Shown here piece after piece: positions 51,531-63,440 of a stretch of 64,000 bases of DNA. The position numbers were made by a program, and so were the translations under genes. The notes beneath the pieces were generated by a model. The model ran no database searches and had not been told where the DNA came from. It worked only from the letters and a program-made list of their open reading frames with translations. The DNA is from Bigelowiella natans CCMP2755 (taxonomy: Eukaryota; Cercozoa; Chlorarachniophyceae): assembly GCA_000320545.1 (NCBI GenBank), contig ADNK01002290.1:124001-188000 (forward strand), written 5' to 3'. How positions within the stretch are numbered: the stretch's first letter is position 1; each line of letters begins with the position of its first letter.

Positions 51531-51685
51531 TGATGATGATGGTGATCATGGTGGTGATATATACGGGGTTAGATAGAATGCGAACAGGAACAAATATAAC
51601 TTCAATGCCCTTACTCGTGCATGTTAGTGTCTGTAGGCCCTTTATTGTAGTTTCCAATGTGGGCTGCGAACTAAGTAATGACGCC

Positions 51686-51728
<43 letters not shown>

Positions 51729-52371
51729 AGCACAATCATCATCACCACAATCCTTAGAATCGGAGCAGACGTATGGAACAATGTCCTAGCAGAGATTCGG
51801 GCCCATTTCCTATACGGACTGGTATGATCGACATGGCTGCTGCTGCTGCTGTTGTAGCTGCTCCTGTGACCATTTTGACGATCATGGAGATGATGAAGAA
51901 GAAGAAGAACACCACATAGCATTATCAATATTAACATAAGCGAAGTAGTATATAGTAGCATATAAGGGCTAGTGGTGCATGATTGCGAATAAGCAGCGAT
52001 TAATATTTCCTACGGGAATGAGTCCCCAGGCACTGAATACGATGATGATGAAGATGAGGATTATCGATTGTGTATCAGCCAACAAATACTCTGCACCTTG
52101 CAGTTTGGAGGAGTTCATTATCATCATCCTATCAACAATAATTACGCACTCATAATCCCACAACGCAACTCTACAGCCTTTTCCTTGGAACTTGAATGAC
52201 GACGCCATAGAGACTATGCACAGGTAAGCTGCTACTGTATACAACACCTACTCATTTAAGGAGGAGGTTGAGAAGGAGTACAATGCGTTTCTTATCATCA
52301 ATGAGAAGCTAGTAGTAGTAGTAACAGTAGTAGTCGTTTCTATGGCAAAATATTGTCCTTTGCTGTTACTA

Positions 52372-52439
<68 letters not shown>

Positions 52440-54392
52440 TGTGTGCTAAAGTTGTCTCCTTCCTCCAACAAGCCAAGCTCTTTATTCTTACTATTCTCCA
52501 AAAACAGACACCGATTGAACATGACCAGGAAAGCTCTCACCAACGACGAATACAGGTAGACAGTAGTACCGGCGGTAGCATGATGATGATGAGGAGGAGG
52601 AGGAGGAGGAGGAGGAGGGAGATCAATGGGAATATCGTCATATTACACCAGATTTTTTTATTAAAATCCTCTCATCGGTAACTATTGACGATTTTCGTTG
52701 TTTTTGGTCACATCTTTACTGATGCCATGTTCAGCCATTCTTCCTTCTTCTCATCGCCTTTCTTCCTCTTCCTCCTCCTCCTCCTTTCCCGAATCATCTT
52801 CTTCTTAGGAGGATCGTTGCTGGGCCTATGCTTCATACTCTTATCGAAGAAATAGGAGATGTAATGAGAAGTAGATTCATGGATGGTTGGGCAGGAGGGA
52901 GAAGGAGAGAATGGTGAAATTGAATAAGAAATTATGGCAAAAGGATTCAGAATGCTACCATCTATCCGTGCTGATCATTAGTTAATTGCGGCTTGTTGCG
53001 TTTCCTCTCCCTGGTGGTAAGTACATGATTTGGCTGCATGATACAGCTATTATGATTATCATTATCATTATTATCATTATTATTATTATTATTATTATCG
53101 TACCAAATACCTCACAGCATACTAATAAATGCAATACAGGTATTGTTCTATGGCCTCGAACGCAATTTAACAGTTTACGTCATTGATGAGGTAGTCATAG
53201 CAATTTGCACCAACATCTTCATCATCACCAACCCTGTCTTTGTCATCAACCTAGGGAGTAATGCACGCGCTAGTCGCATCTTTCTCCAGGAAACTAAGGT
53301 CAGGTTTCTTGCTTGTGCTTCATGCGCTCGAGAGGGTGATAGAGGGTGATCTTGTTTCCACCAAACTGGCCTGATGATTTTCGAATCTCCTTCTGTTTAT
53401 GGGTGATGATGGTGATGATGACGATTGATTCTTCTGAACAAATTAAAAAAGATCAGGATGGCCTGCCCCTTGTTCCCATCTGGTTTTAGAGGTACTGCTA
53501 GTAGCACTAGCAGTGCTTGTAGCTCAATGTATAATTCATCTCTGAGAAGAAGATGTAAGGAGGCTGCGAATGTAGCAGCCAAAGTACAAAGTGATACGTG
53601 ATTAATTTATATATGTCACCTGTCCTGGTGTGTATTGGTATTAGATAGGGAAAGATAAAAGGCAGACCGCTGAGAACCAAGGTAAATCATGGTCACGCAA
53701 TAGTATTGACAACAATGACAACAACAATAACAGCCCTAAAAATAGATGAATGATTGGCTACCACGAAGTCGTTGAGGATATTGTTAGATGCTGCTGCTAG
53801 CGATATCAATATCATGTGATTTGTCCTCTTCAAATTGATTACTATCGCTTCTCTCATCTTGCGTATTTACTGTGTACTCTCGGATTAGTGCTCATTTGAC
53901 AAAGCACCACCTATCCAGCCTCTTTTTGTGTGTGAGAGATTATTTCGATGTATGCATCAGTGTCATCTTTTATTTGATGTGAGGGGTTGTTCGTCGTATC
54001 GATTATAAACCTTGATAATCACCGCAGCAAGGGAACGGCATGTCGCAAGGATAATGTTCAACAACCAAGTGAGTTGCAGTCTAAAATTGAAACAGAAGAG
54101 CATTCATGTAGAAAATGTCAAATTGATGATGATGATGCTGGTGACAACGGTAAGATGATGATAATGAGGATAAAGGCTTTATGTGCTCATTGTTTAAAGA
54201 CCAAGTTATAGGAATATATAATGTTCTTAATTAGTCTTTTTGTAGGAATTTGCTCTAGGTGAGGGTAGTGCTTGGATCCCTTTCACAGATTTGATAGGTT
54301 AAACTATATCCAATTGAGAAGAGAGCTTTCTATATACAATTTTGTAAATATTATAGTTTTGACGTATATTATTTTGTAAATATACGAATTTG

Positions 54393-54432
<40 letters not shown>
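51531..54432. other. Microsatellite-rich stretch with candidate exons of the same locus
   Basis: No complete gene could be built. Plus-strand exon candidates with plausible borders: about 52262-52311 (EEVEKEYNAFLIINEKL, donor GTAGTAGTAG), about 52466-52555 (a frame reading NMTRKALTNDEY, donor GTAGAC), about 53141-53299 (GLERNLTVYVIDEVVIAICT with a hydrophobic core, then RASRIFLQETK) and about 53451 (DGLPLVPIWF then stop, or a longer frame GFRGTASSTSS). Repeats: GAT and CAT runs (51520-51545, 51688-51717), GT then GA (52375-52435), GGA (52591-52618), ATT/ATC (53052-53098) and TA (54400-54433). Confidence 0.4.
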
Positions 54433-54438
<6 letters not shown>

Positions 54439-55290
54439 TTAAGTAGGTATGTTAATCTCTGCTGTATAGCTTCATTGCATTTCGGATTTGGAAGACAATG
54501 TTACCGTCTTGCTCATCATTCCAATGGTGATATTAATACAACAGGTCGTATCTCTCAATCGGTTCTTCAACCTGAAGAACAAGCGGAGGCTTTTGCATAC
54601 CGTACCCACCCTGCTACTACTGGCGAGGATATTTCTCAGGACTCGATGACGATGAAAGCGATGACTCCAAGAGAGGGAGGAGGGGCACTACAGAAAAACT
54701 TTGGTGAAGATGCCGAAGACGGCTACAAGGGAACTGAAGAAATCTTAAACGATGATCTACACAAATGGCTCGATGATGCAGGTAACAATGCAGTTGAGAG
54801 CACATAGGAGAGTTCGTGCAAGTTGTAAGGAATTGAATACTTATTTCTCCGCCATTGTACTACCATGGGGCAAACATGAGATATTATGCCAAATTATGTA
54901 GGTGTGCCGCATCTATACCAAAAATTCAGATCCGGTAACTTAAACACTCACACAAATTTCTATGTTGAAATACTAACTTCTCGTTCGTTGTTATTGTCCA
55001 TCTTTGTACGCGAATGCACAGCTGGTGTATCAAGCGTATCACAAGCTCGAAAAGCTGTTTTGCAGGACATAAGAAATTTTTCGGAGGAAATATCCCTGGA
55101 GGTAGTCTGTATGTACGCAAATATTCGTTGGACATTGAAAGAACAACAAGTGCTGTCCATGTATAAACTTTCTTGATCAACAAAAAAATAGATCGGGGAG
55201 CGATTAAAGTTACTTCAATTTGCGTCGAGGGAACAAGAGGACGAAGAAAGGAGGAGGAGGCGAAAAGAGGATGCTGAGGGCGAAGAGTAA
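54433..55290 (+). CDS. 3' end of the unidentified plus-strand locus (acidic, coiled-coil tail)
   Basis: The last three exons close in phase: ending 54781, 55022-55101 and 55192-55290. They encode QPEEQAEAFAYRTHP, a Thr/Met/Gly stretch, DDLHKWLDDAAGVSSVSQ, ARKAVLQDIRNFSEEISLE, IGERLKLLQFASREQ and a charged DEERRRRRKEDAEGEE tail. The end is likely helical/coiled-coil. The 5' border of the first exon is not fixed; an alternative frame from about 54475 (NVTVLLIIPMVILI) would be a membrane segment. Whether it belongs to the gene starting at 48102 or is a separate gene cannot be decided by eye. A single gene would preserve the strand alternation. Confidence 0.5.
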
Positions 55291-56097
55291 ATAAATCAGT
55301 AGTTTCGTGTGCACCACGCACTCAGCACTGCTAGATGACTTGTCGCCCAGGCTGTAGTTATTAGTGGAACATGTGCATGTCTAGCTAGCTAGATGTAAAT
55401 TATGCTGCATAGAATTACACCCGCTAAACCAATGTACATGCATGCAGCACTTTGTTCACTATGCAGGTTCTATATAGATCATCACAATATAGTAGTCGCC
55501 AAGTGAGCTGAAGGAGGAAGTGACAGAATAATTACTATAGAACTTTCATTGACAAGGCGCGCACTAGCTAGCTAGCGAGTCTGGCTAGCTGGCCTGCTAG
55601 CCTGAGTTGCTAGCTGCGCATATACACATTTCCATGAAACGTAAACACGTACGTACGCCGCAGCGAAAATTGTGAAAATGGCATCATATAGCTAGCCAGA
55701 CGCAGCCGCACCATACGATTTGAATACCACATGAAATGATAAATAAGAAAATTGTAAGCTGTCTAGGACTGCAATAGCTACCTAGTGTAATTTTAGAATT
55801 AGACGATATCCAGGACATGTGTCTAGACTGCTTGTGTGCTTGCGTAGGTGTGTGCGTATCTGGGCATGTAGGCACAGCTAGAGTTTATACATCTCAATCT
55901 TCGACATAGCTAGATAGTAGCTTGACATCATAGCGATTTGTAATGAGCGCTAGTGCTAGAGCTCGCATCAGCAGCATTATGTGCCCGTAGAAACGTCAAC
56001 AAACTCCTGCAGACAAACTAGCAAATTCCATGGTTAAATGTATGCTTACATGGCATCCTTATCTTTTTTAAATCAAAATCCACATGATGTCAAACTC
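55291..56097. other. Convergent spacer with CTAG-rich texture
   Basis: No gene. CTAGCTAGCTAGATG (55380-55394), CACTAGCTAGCTAGCGAG (near 55562) and GGCTAGCTGGCCTGCTAGCC (near 55583), plus TGCATG/TACGTACG words, mark the same texture as the other tail-to-tail spacers. The minus frame at 55684-55875 is not supported. Confidence 0.7.
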
Positions 56098-59000
56098 TTA
56101 ATTTGATACAGGTTGCTGAGACAAACTAAAATTGAATTTTCCAGATGAAACGATGAAATCCAAGGTGTAAGATTCGAAGTTGAATGATAGGCTATCAAGT
56201 CCTGGGAGGGGCGCATGTGGAAGATCCATAGAATCCCTGTCAACTGTGCCTTCAAAGATCACATTTTCGCTTTCAACTATTCTAAGACGCTTAGCCCTGT
56301 GGTGCTTCGTTTGGAGGAGGGGCATCGTGATATTTGCGTATGAACCTGGCAGTAAGTAACAAAGTCGTTTGTTCATATTCGCTACATATCCTGCCTTATA
56401 ATCTGCCTTGCGGCGCGTGCGTGCAGGGGGAAGTGTTGGTTGCTTTTGCAGGGTACTGATCATCATCATTCATGATTTTGGCAACTACTACCAGTTGGAA
56501 GAGTGACGGTGAAGTGAGATGAGGAAGGAGGATCATCATCAGGAATGACCCCATCAAAGCTTGGAGCTGACCAACAAAACTCAAAGGGGCCAAATGCATT
56601 CTTGGATTTCGAGCAGGCATGGGTCAAATTGTTGATAACTCCCTGCACAGCAAGTTGCAGCGGCTTTTGTTGTGAATAGCCAAAGCCATGTTCCTGGTTA
56701 CCAACAACTCCAGCTAGTTCGTACAGGTACGTGCCCAGAGTTGAGTACCTGGTGATGGTGGTGGTGATAATGATGATTGATGATGATGAAGAAGAAGAAC
56801 CAACATACATAAAGACTTCCACTGTATTGTTATTAACATTATGGTCTAATCTCTCTTTTGGGTGATGACCATCTTCAATCCTTCAACTCTCCTAACTGGG
56901 GAGAGGAGACTCACATGTGATGTTGTCGGGAGTTCCCAGTCGCATCTTGGTGAATTGCATCCCAAACTTCCCACAAGTTGGTGCTTGCTGGTTCAAAGTC
57001 GTTGAGAAGCATAAAGCCGACCGATGGATTTGGGGTACTTTTCAGCAAGGAGTAGGCGGTATCCGCATGCCCACTTTTCGTCAAACTTTGTAAGATATAC
57101 TTAAATCCATACATCCCTACCGTCCAGTTGCCTATGTTAAGCAGAGTTGATGATGGTGGGAGGAGGAGGGGGGGGGGGGATATTGTGATGATGATGATAA
57201 TGGTGATGATAATGATGATGTAAAAGTAAGACGATCATTAGACATAGTAGCAGCAAGCTTATTAGTGAGGCGTTGTTGTCACCGTCTCATTATAGCTGGT
57301 TGCCTATGTACTTTGTTTGAGGGTAGCTACTACGTATCTAGTTACTACTGCATGATTGACTTGACTGACTGACTGACTGACTGACTAATAACAATAGCAC
57401 CTTGGTCCTCCCCGTCAGCTTGCAGCCTGTGATTAAGGAAATCTCCCACATCTGCCGCTTCATCTTCATTCAGGATGTTGAGTCGAAGTGCCAATGCGAG
57501 CTCTGTTTGCGAGCCGAACTCAAAAGAATGCTGATCTTCGTGGTAGTACACCTGGAGAAACTCTCTGGAAATATCGCTCGCATTCTTAGCATACAGCTTG
57601 GCGAGGTGCGCATCACCGGCACTTTCCGCCATTTCCGATGCTTGTTGTAGAGTCAATATCCAGTTGAAGGCGGACACGAAGGTGTGCGGTGGCCTGTCAG
57701 TTTCATTTGCCACTTCCTGTGTGTGATGGATGTATGTTTGCATTTGAGGACGAAGAAGAAGAAGAAGAAGAAGAAGAAGAAGATGAAGAGGAGCACAGGA
57801 TGAAATGACATTATGTTTCACTTTGGATTGTTATGAAGCGCTACCAACACGCACCCACACCCACACCCACACAAACACATGATGGACAAAATGGGAGGAC
57901 ACGAGGGAGTCATCGTATGATGAATTGACCCATTCGCCATAGGTGCCCCATAGGTCTCCAGTCGCAACCATCATCGCCAATCGGCCTCTTTCCTCATACT
58001 GCCTGAACATGTTGTCCAGGTACAGCTTCACGCTGTCCCGATGTTTCTTGTACGGCTCGAGGTTTCCGGAGATGTGAAACCGCGAGAAGAGAACAAAGAT
58101 GAACGCAGAGCTCCAACTGGGGTCAGCTTGCTGATTTCCGTATCGGTAAAACGGCACTACGTCAGGGATGGTACCGTTGGAGAGCATGTCGTCCTCAATC
58201 AGATCCAAGAAACCATCGTGGAAGGGAGCAATATCGTACACCATAGCCGAGATGTCCGCACTACTGCCCGTATCACTGATTTGGTCATGAATGATTATTA
58301 GGAGGTGGTGGTGGATATATGCTGCTTTAGAATGGAACTAACATCACACCATTATCACAACTCATGCACGATTTTAAAGGGAAAATTGGCTGTTAAACAT
58401 CTTCTCTCTTCCTCTTCTTCTTCCTCCTCCTCCTCTGCTGCTACGACTACTTTTACTACTACTACTACTACTGCAGCTGCTGCCAATACTACTACTACTA
58501 CTACTAATCGTGGGAGTACCCCATCCATCCAAGCCGTTCGTCCCTTTGAGGGCAGTCAGTTGGCACAGACATGATATTTGAGTCAAGTGACCCTACAACC
58601 ATCTTCCAATACGAGTTTATCATATCGTCAGAGGTCTGTATGTGCCCATGCTGCTCCACATCTGTGCGGAAGTGAATCATCTCGATTTGAGGGGGGTTAG
58701 CGCATTGCGTCCACCACATTGGCTTGCCAAAGAAGTCGTCGTCATCAGCATCACCAGCGGCATTGACACCACCACCACCAACACCGCAGGGCCAGCCGAT
58801 GAGCTCAAGATGCCTAAACCCGTGATAAGTAAACGATGGCTGCCAGAACTGCCCTTCCTCTTCTTCATCGCCATTGAAGATGTACACGTCGGTAGCTTTA
58901 GCAGAGCGCAGGTTTTCGTAGTAGAGGTATTTGCCATCTTGGCCATAGTATCCGTATGGCTCGTGCATAACGACCTCGGCATGCCTCAGGGTGATATTGC

Positions 59001-60210
59001 TGCCCTTCTCACCTGTTACATACACCAGCAGTTAGGAATCATTCATTCAATCATCATCTTCACTGGTAGTCCTCATCAGGAACAACGCCACTGAAGAGAC
59101 TTGTTTGTTTCTTCTTTTGGTAAATGATTGGTCCTCTCGTGTATGGTAAATTGTGGAACTAGTATCACTACGTGTTGCTCACCTTTTGGCAGCTTAACTC
59201 TGCACACGCCTGCTCTGTTTTTCCAGAAATCAATGAGAAAGTGTCCTTTCTTACCATCGTCGCTCATCTCAACCAACTTGATGCTATAGGGCCTCACGCT
59301 CTCCTGGACACGAATGGGCGGTATCGGCTGTGCTACCAATTTTGTGGTCTTGGCCCAGGTTTCGTAACTGATATCGGCGACTGTTGTCCAGTCGCTTGCT
59401 GAGGCCTGGTATTCTGGAGTGGAAAATCCTGCAATTTTCACTGCTTCTCGTGCATCGTATGTCTCGCCATTGAATATCGAGTCATTAAGTACGGGACCTT
59501 AGGGAAGAGAGAGAGAACACGCTTCTTTAATTATTTGAAAACCGCCGATGATGGTAAAACAACATTTGGAAGAAAGGAGAGAAAAACTAGTTATTTGAAG
59601 TACCCACAACCACCACTTCTACTTCTACTACTACTACTACTACCACTACTACTACAATCATTATCTCCCAGTTAGAAAGGAAAAACCTAAGGTTCCTTCC
59701 CACGTGTCCTTGTTTGTATAAGCAACAGTGTGCCACTTGCCATCAGTAGTTTGTAGGTTGATTAGCATCCTAACCGTCCGTTGGGTCCACGAAGGATTTA
59801 CGGCAAAGAACCCGTCGCTTAGGTTGCCTCTTCCAGGGGTAATTTGTTCAATGTTTGCACGCGCACGAAATCCTAGATCAATTCCTGTCCTTTCATCTTG
59901 TGCTTGAAACTTGGGTGGGAAAGCCACCGTATCTCGCCATCCTTGGCCTAAAATCATTAGCAGTCGCAAAAACGTCATTTTCTTCTTTTCCCTCCCCTCC
60001 CCTCCCCTCCCCTCCCCTGTAAAGGCAAGAACAAAGAAGACATATATAATATCTTCGTTATGCTTACCAAGAGTGGCCCCGACGACATTTTCCGATTTTT
60101 TAAGCAGTGGGAGAATTGAGTACGTTGCGTAGTAGCATCTCTTGTCATATCGTGTCCATCCCACACCTGAAGTATAAAACAATCTACATCACGAACTTTC
60201 GTCCGAGTAA

Positions 60211-60246
<36 letters not shown>

Positions 60247-61562
60247 CGGGATTCTTGTAGAACCTAACGACTCGTTGGTGCTTATTTGCTCTCCATTGAT
60301 GTAGTATTGGCCCCAGCTTCCAGAAACGTAGAGGCGTGCAGCCTTTGTTTTCTCCAACAACTCGGTTGGAATCTTGAACTCAGATCGCAGTACCTTTAGT
60401 TCGTCGTCACCTGCCCATTCAAAAGTTGAAATTTATGACAAGATGCTTGGCACAGTCTTAGAGTTGTGCTGCACTACTGCGATCTGCGATATTTGAGCAT
60501 CATATGTGTTTCGTAGACTTGCGGTATCATTCTTTTCAGCATGCGTATTTTGTTTGAGTTGTGGGATAATCTGCATCTCCTTACCGATCCAAGTGGAAGG
60601 AAGCCAACTCTGTATGTTGTCAGAGATATCAATTATTTCGAACAACACCGTATAACACGCTCATAGAGGAAGGGAGGAACATTTGCTATGAGTTGAATTA
60701 GTGCGTTTGTTACCTTAGGATCCGCGCCCAAACCCATTTCGAAGCACGCAAGCTCGGATTCTTTCGCCCAGTTTCCGTCTAATCCACTGCAATGGGACCC
60801 ATTAAATAGATAAATCAGTGATAATCCATTTGTGATTGAAATCTGGATTTTCCTTCTTTTCCCCTTTCTTCCACTGAACTACCTTTGGTAAGAGACAGCA
60901 AAACAATATTGCGTGGCAGGCTGCAACGCTGGCCCATCATAGCGATAATTACGACCCGAAGAGGAAGATGATACAATCAACCTTGACCACACCTCCTTCA
61001 ATTTCTGAAATGAGTGAAACTACTCGGTGAAAACTACAGAGGGAAATAAATAGGAAGAGAATTGCTGTACCCCATCTTCGTTCTCAGATGCCAGTTTCAA
61101 AGATAAGCGTGATGTGTTGACCCGAAGCCCTCTGTTTTTAAACGATGAAGGCGGTGGAATCCACCAACTGATGAAAAATAATATATCCAGCAACAACCAC
61201 CACAGTGACTACAACATTCCATCCCCTTCATCAATCTAATTTGACCTCAGGACAGGATTTGGATTGTCAACGGCTAGAACAAGACCAACCTAATAATTCA
61301 ACGCACAATTATATACATACAAGGTTTTGGATTTTTTCCCGACCTCTGTTGGTGGTGTGAATCTCGAAGGATTGAGTCCATCAATTCGAAGCCCATCTGC
61401 TGGCGGCAATTCTATGCTCGATCTTCGTTCCTGGAAGCAAAAAATATAACACTGAGATCCGTACTCGCTAAAATTATCATCCTCATTTACCTTGATGAAA
61501 AAGGCATTGGTACCCCTAACAAGGAGCAAGAGCACCAAGGTCAAAAGGGGGGAGGTGCCCAT
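56098..61562 (-). CDS. Secreted alpha-L-rhamnosidase, GH78 family
   Basis: GH78 enzymes release terminal alpha-L-rhamnose from glycans and glycosides. The start at 61562 gives a signal peptide (PLLTLVLLLLVRGTNAF). Following exons carry the family order: LYVSGSWGQYYINGEQIS, GWTRYDKRCYYATY, TPGRGNLSDGFFAVN (in the substrate-binding beta domain), GFSTPEYQAS, YYENLRSAKATDVYIF, FTYHGFRHLELIGWP, NIMSVPTDCPQRDERLGWMG (exon ending 58520), joined to DTGSSADISAMVYDIAP (exon from 58276), IPDVVPFYRYGNQQADPSW, FVSAFNWILTLQQASEMA, LALALRLNILNED, LTKSGHADTAYSLL and FEPASTNLWEVWDAI. The DCPQRDERLGWxGD signature is rebuilt by splicing, and the Glu of LWEVWD, at the usual catalytic-base region, is present. Last exon: from about 56435 to 56098 (ADYKAGYVANMNK). 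Roughly 20 exons; not all borders were fixed. It probably acts in an extracellular or lysosomal compartment. Confidence 0.88.
57150..57240. repeat. GAT/GGT-rich tract in a GH78 intron
   Basis: Purine-rich GGAGG/GGGGG then GATGAT units at about 57152-57222. A GAA run at 57756-57782 and a GAT run at 60211-60245 lie in other GH78 introns. Confidence 0.75.
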
Positions 61563-62112
61563 GATTAGTTCTTGTCGTCCTCCCAATGAATACAACTTTT
61601 CGGGTTTCAGATCGAGGCAAGCAAGCAAGAGGGGTAGTCTACACAGAAATTAACTGAAAACAAGGAAGCGACAACTAAAATTGCTTCATTCTTACTGCAT
61701 TGGTCTGCCATAAAGCCATGTGCTCTTGCTGCCGTACTTCCATACCATACTTTAGAGGACACAAAAGTAAGGCCAAAATTAGGAGAATAAGCTCTTATGT
61801 ACGTTAAAACATACAAAATTGGCACTATTCTGTTGGTTGACATGCACAATTGCAACATTTATCGGGTAGAAATGAAGCGATTTCCCACCTGGAAACAGAG
61901 GATTTCCTGGATTTCCCGAAAGCGGCACCCGAGAATAATTTAACTGTATGGACAATCGGAGAAACATCGTGGAATTCTGTACTATAATTTTCAAAGAAAT
62001 AGATGATACTTCATTACAGCGACAATCAATTCTGTTTGTCATAATGGCATAATGCAGTAGAATGGCGGGTGATTTATCCGATAGGGGCTCTGGCACACAT
62101 TGAGCACATAAG
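61563..62112. other. Divergent spacer with exon-like minus-strand frames
   Basis: Two minus-strand frames have splice-like borders: about 62096-61890 (LNYSRVPLSGNPGNPLFP then GTGGGA) and about 61748-61686 (YGSTAARAHGFMADQ). They could be joined to a short tail ending at 61607. No family is recognisable, and the ATG at 62096 would be only 16 bp from the plus gene's ATG. They may be 5' UTR exons of the rhamnosidase, a small gene, or chance. Confidence 0.25.
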
Positions 62113-63440
62113 ATGGGGAAAAAGAGGAGTGCACGAAGTCTCGCCCGTCCTCTAAATAGCTATGCGTCTAAACGGAAGTCCCTCGTCGCTTCGACTGAAA
62201 CTAATGTCTGCGAATCTTCACCGTCTCGTAATCCAGCAGCACAAAAGTGCACCATTCAACGGGAAAAGAGGAGTGAAGGCCACATAATCTCGAGGGAACC
62301 TCCTCCATCGAAGAAAAGACAACGACACAGCTCCTCCCGTGCAAAGGGAAAGATAAGCCACCTTAGGTGGATTGCGGCAATTATCCTCTCCTCTTTGTAT
62401 TGTCAGCAGTATTTCTTCAAGTTCGAGCCAGGTGGTACAACAATATTTGAATACCACCACCGATGAATCAAAAGGAAATGACGGTAAATACTTGTGTGAT
62501 AGCATCCACGAACCTTGCAAGTAACCCTGGCTTCCCAGGTTTGAAGTAGTAGGTTGACAGATGCAAAGCTCGAGCATTATTCTCACAAGAAATCATTTGA
62601 TCAAATATGAAGGCCCTTTTGGACTCTCGGGAGGTTTTTTGAGCAGATTTGGGCAATTGCCTCCCAACAATGCAGGAATGAATGACATGGGAGGGGGAGG
62701 GGGGTATGGTGGTCCTATGGAATTGTGGAGAAACGCTGGGGTGATTCAAAACACACACAAAAAATGCTAGGTAGCATCCACAGAAAAAGGAAATAAACAC
62801 ATTTGTTCGAATACGTCTCTGCGATGATAATTTAAAGAAAAGATGAGTTTACATCTTCTTTCGTACTTTCTCAGACAAATAATAATATGCTCTCTCGTCT
62901 TGGAGGAGGCGATGAATACTCGAGCAGCAGCCGCAGCAATCCAAGTTATGGCGGCTACATTGGAAACAATCCAAACTACGGCGGTTACAGCTCAAACATC
63001 CCTTCTCCACCACAGCCGCCATTTAACCAGGATCTTCGATATTATGGAGGTCCCGTTCCAGGAGTTGGAGGTGGAAGCGGTGGGATGATGTTGCCCCCAA
63101 ACAGAGGCGGTAAGTAAGTGAGCAAGTAAGAAGTAGCAGTAGCATAGCATCAGAGAGCTACTACGTGCTAATGATTTTATTACAAAAAATATGGCACATC
63201 TGATTCATCATACATCATGAGAGACAATCAATGGAAACATACAATTGACCACATCTCAAATCCTAAATCACACGTTTGACGATATTTGTTCCTGGCTGCT
63301 GTTTATTCACGAATAAAGGCAACGGACCACCCCCCATCCCCCCTCCCCCTGGCCTTGGAGGCGGTGGAGGATATGGAGATTGGAGGGATATCGCATACAC
63401 AAACACAATGCGGTACTACGTGTTTGATGAAGCTTACTAA
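62113..63440 (+). CDS. Single-pass membrane protein with Gly/Tyr-rich tail
   Basis: Four exons, 62113-62431, 62613-62740, 62875-63109 and 63319-63440, give 267 residues in phase. The N-terminal ~90 residues are basic (MGKKRSARSLARP, PPPSKKRQRHSSSRAKGK). Then comes one hydrophobic segment (RWIAAIILSSLYCQQYFF), which may act as a signal anchor. The rest is Gly/Tyr/Asn/Pro-rich: GMNDMGGGGGYGGPMEL, NPSYGGYIGNNPNYGGY, GGPVPGVGGGSGG and PPPIPPPPGLGGGGGYGDW, ending YYVFDEAY. Similar YGG-rich tails occur in cell-wall and RNA-granule proteins, but composition alone does not identify it. I do not recognise a family. Confidence 0.7.

Noticed and set aside
58510-58540. Apparent loss of the GH78 Gly-Asp after GWM (reads GY in the unspliced frame)
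   Set aside because: A GTACTC donor at this point joins to the exon at 58276 and restores Gly-Asp.
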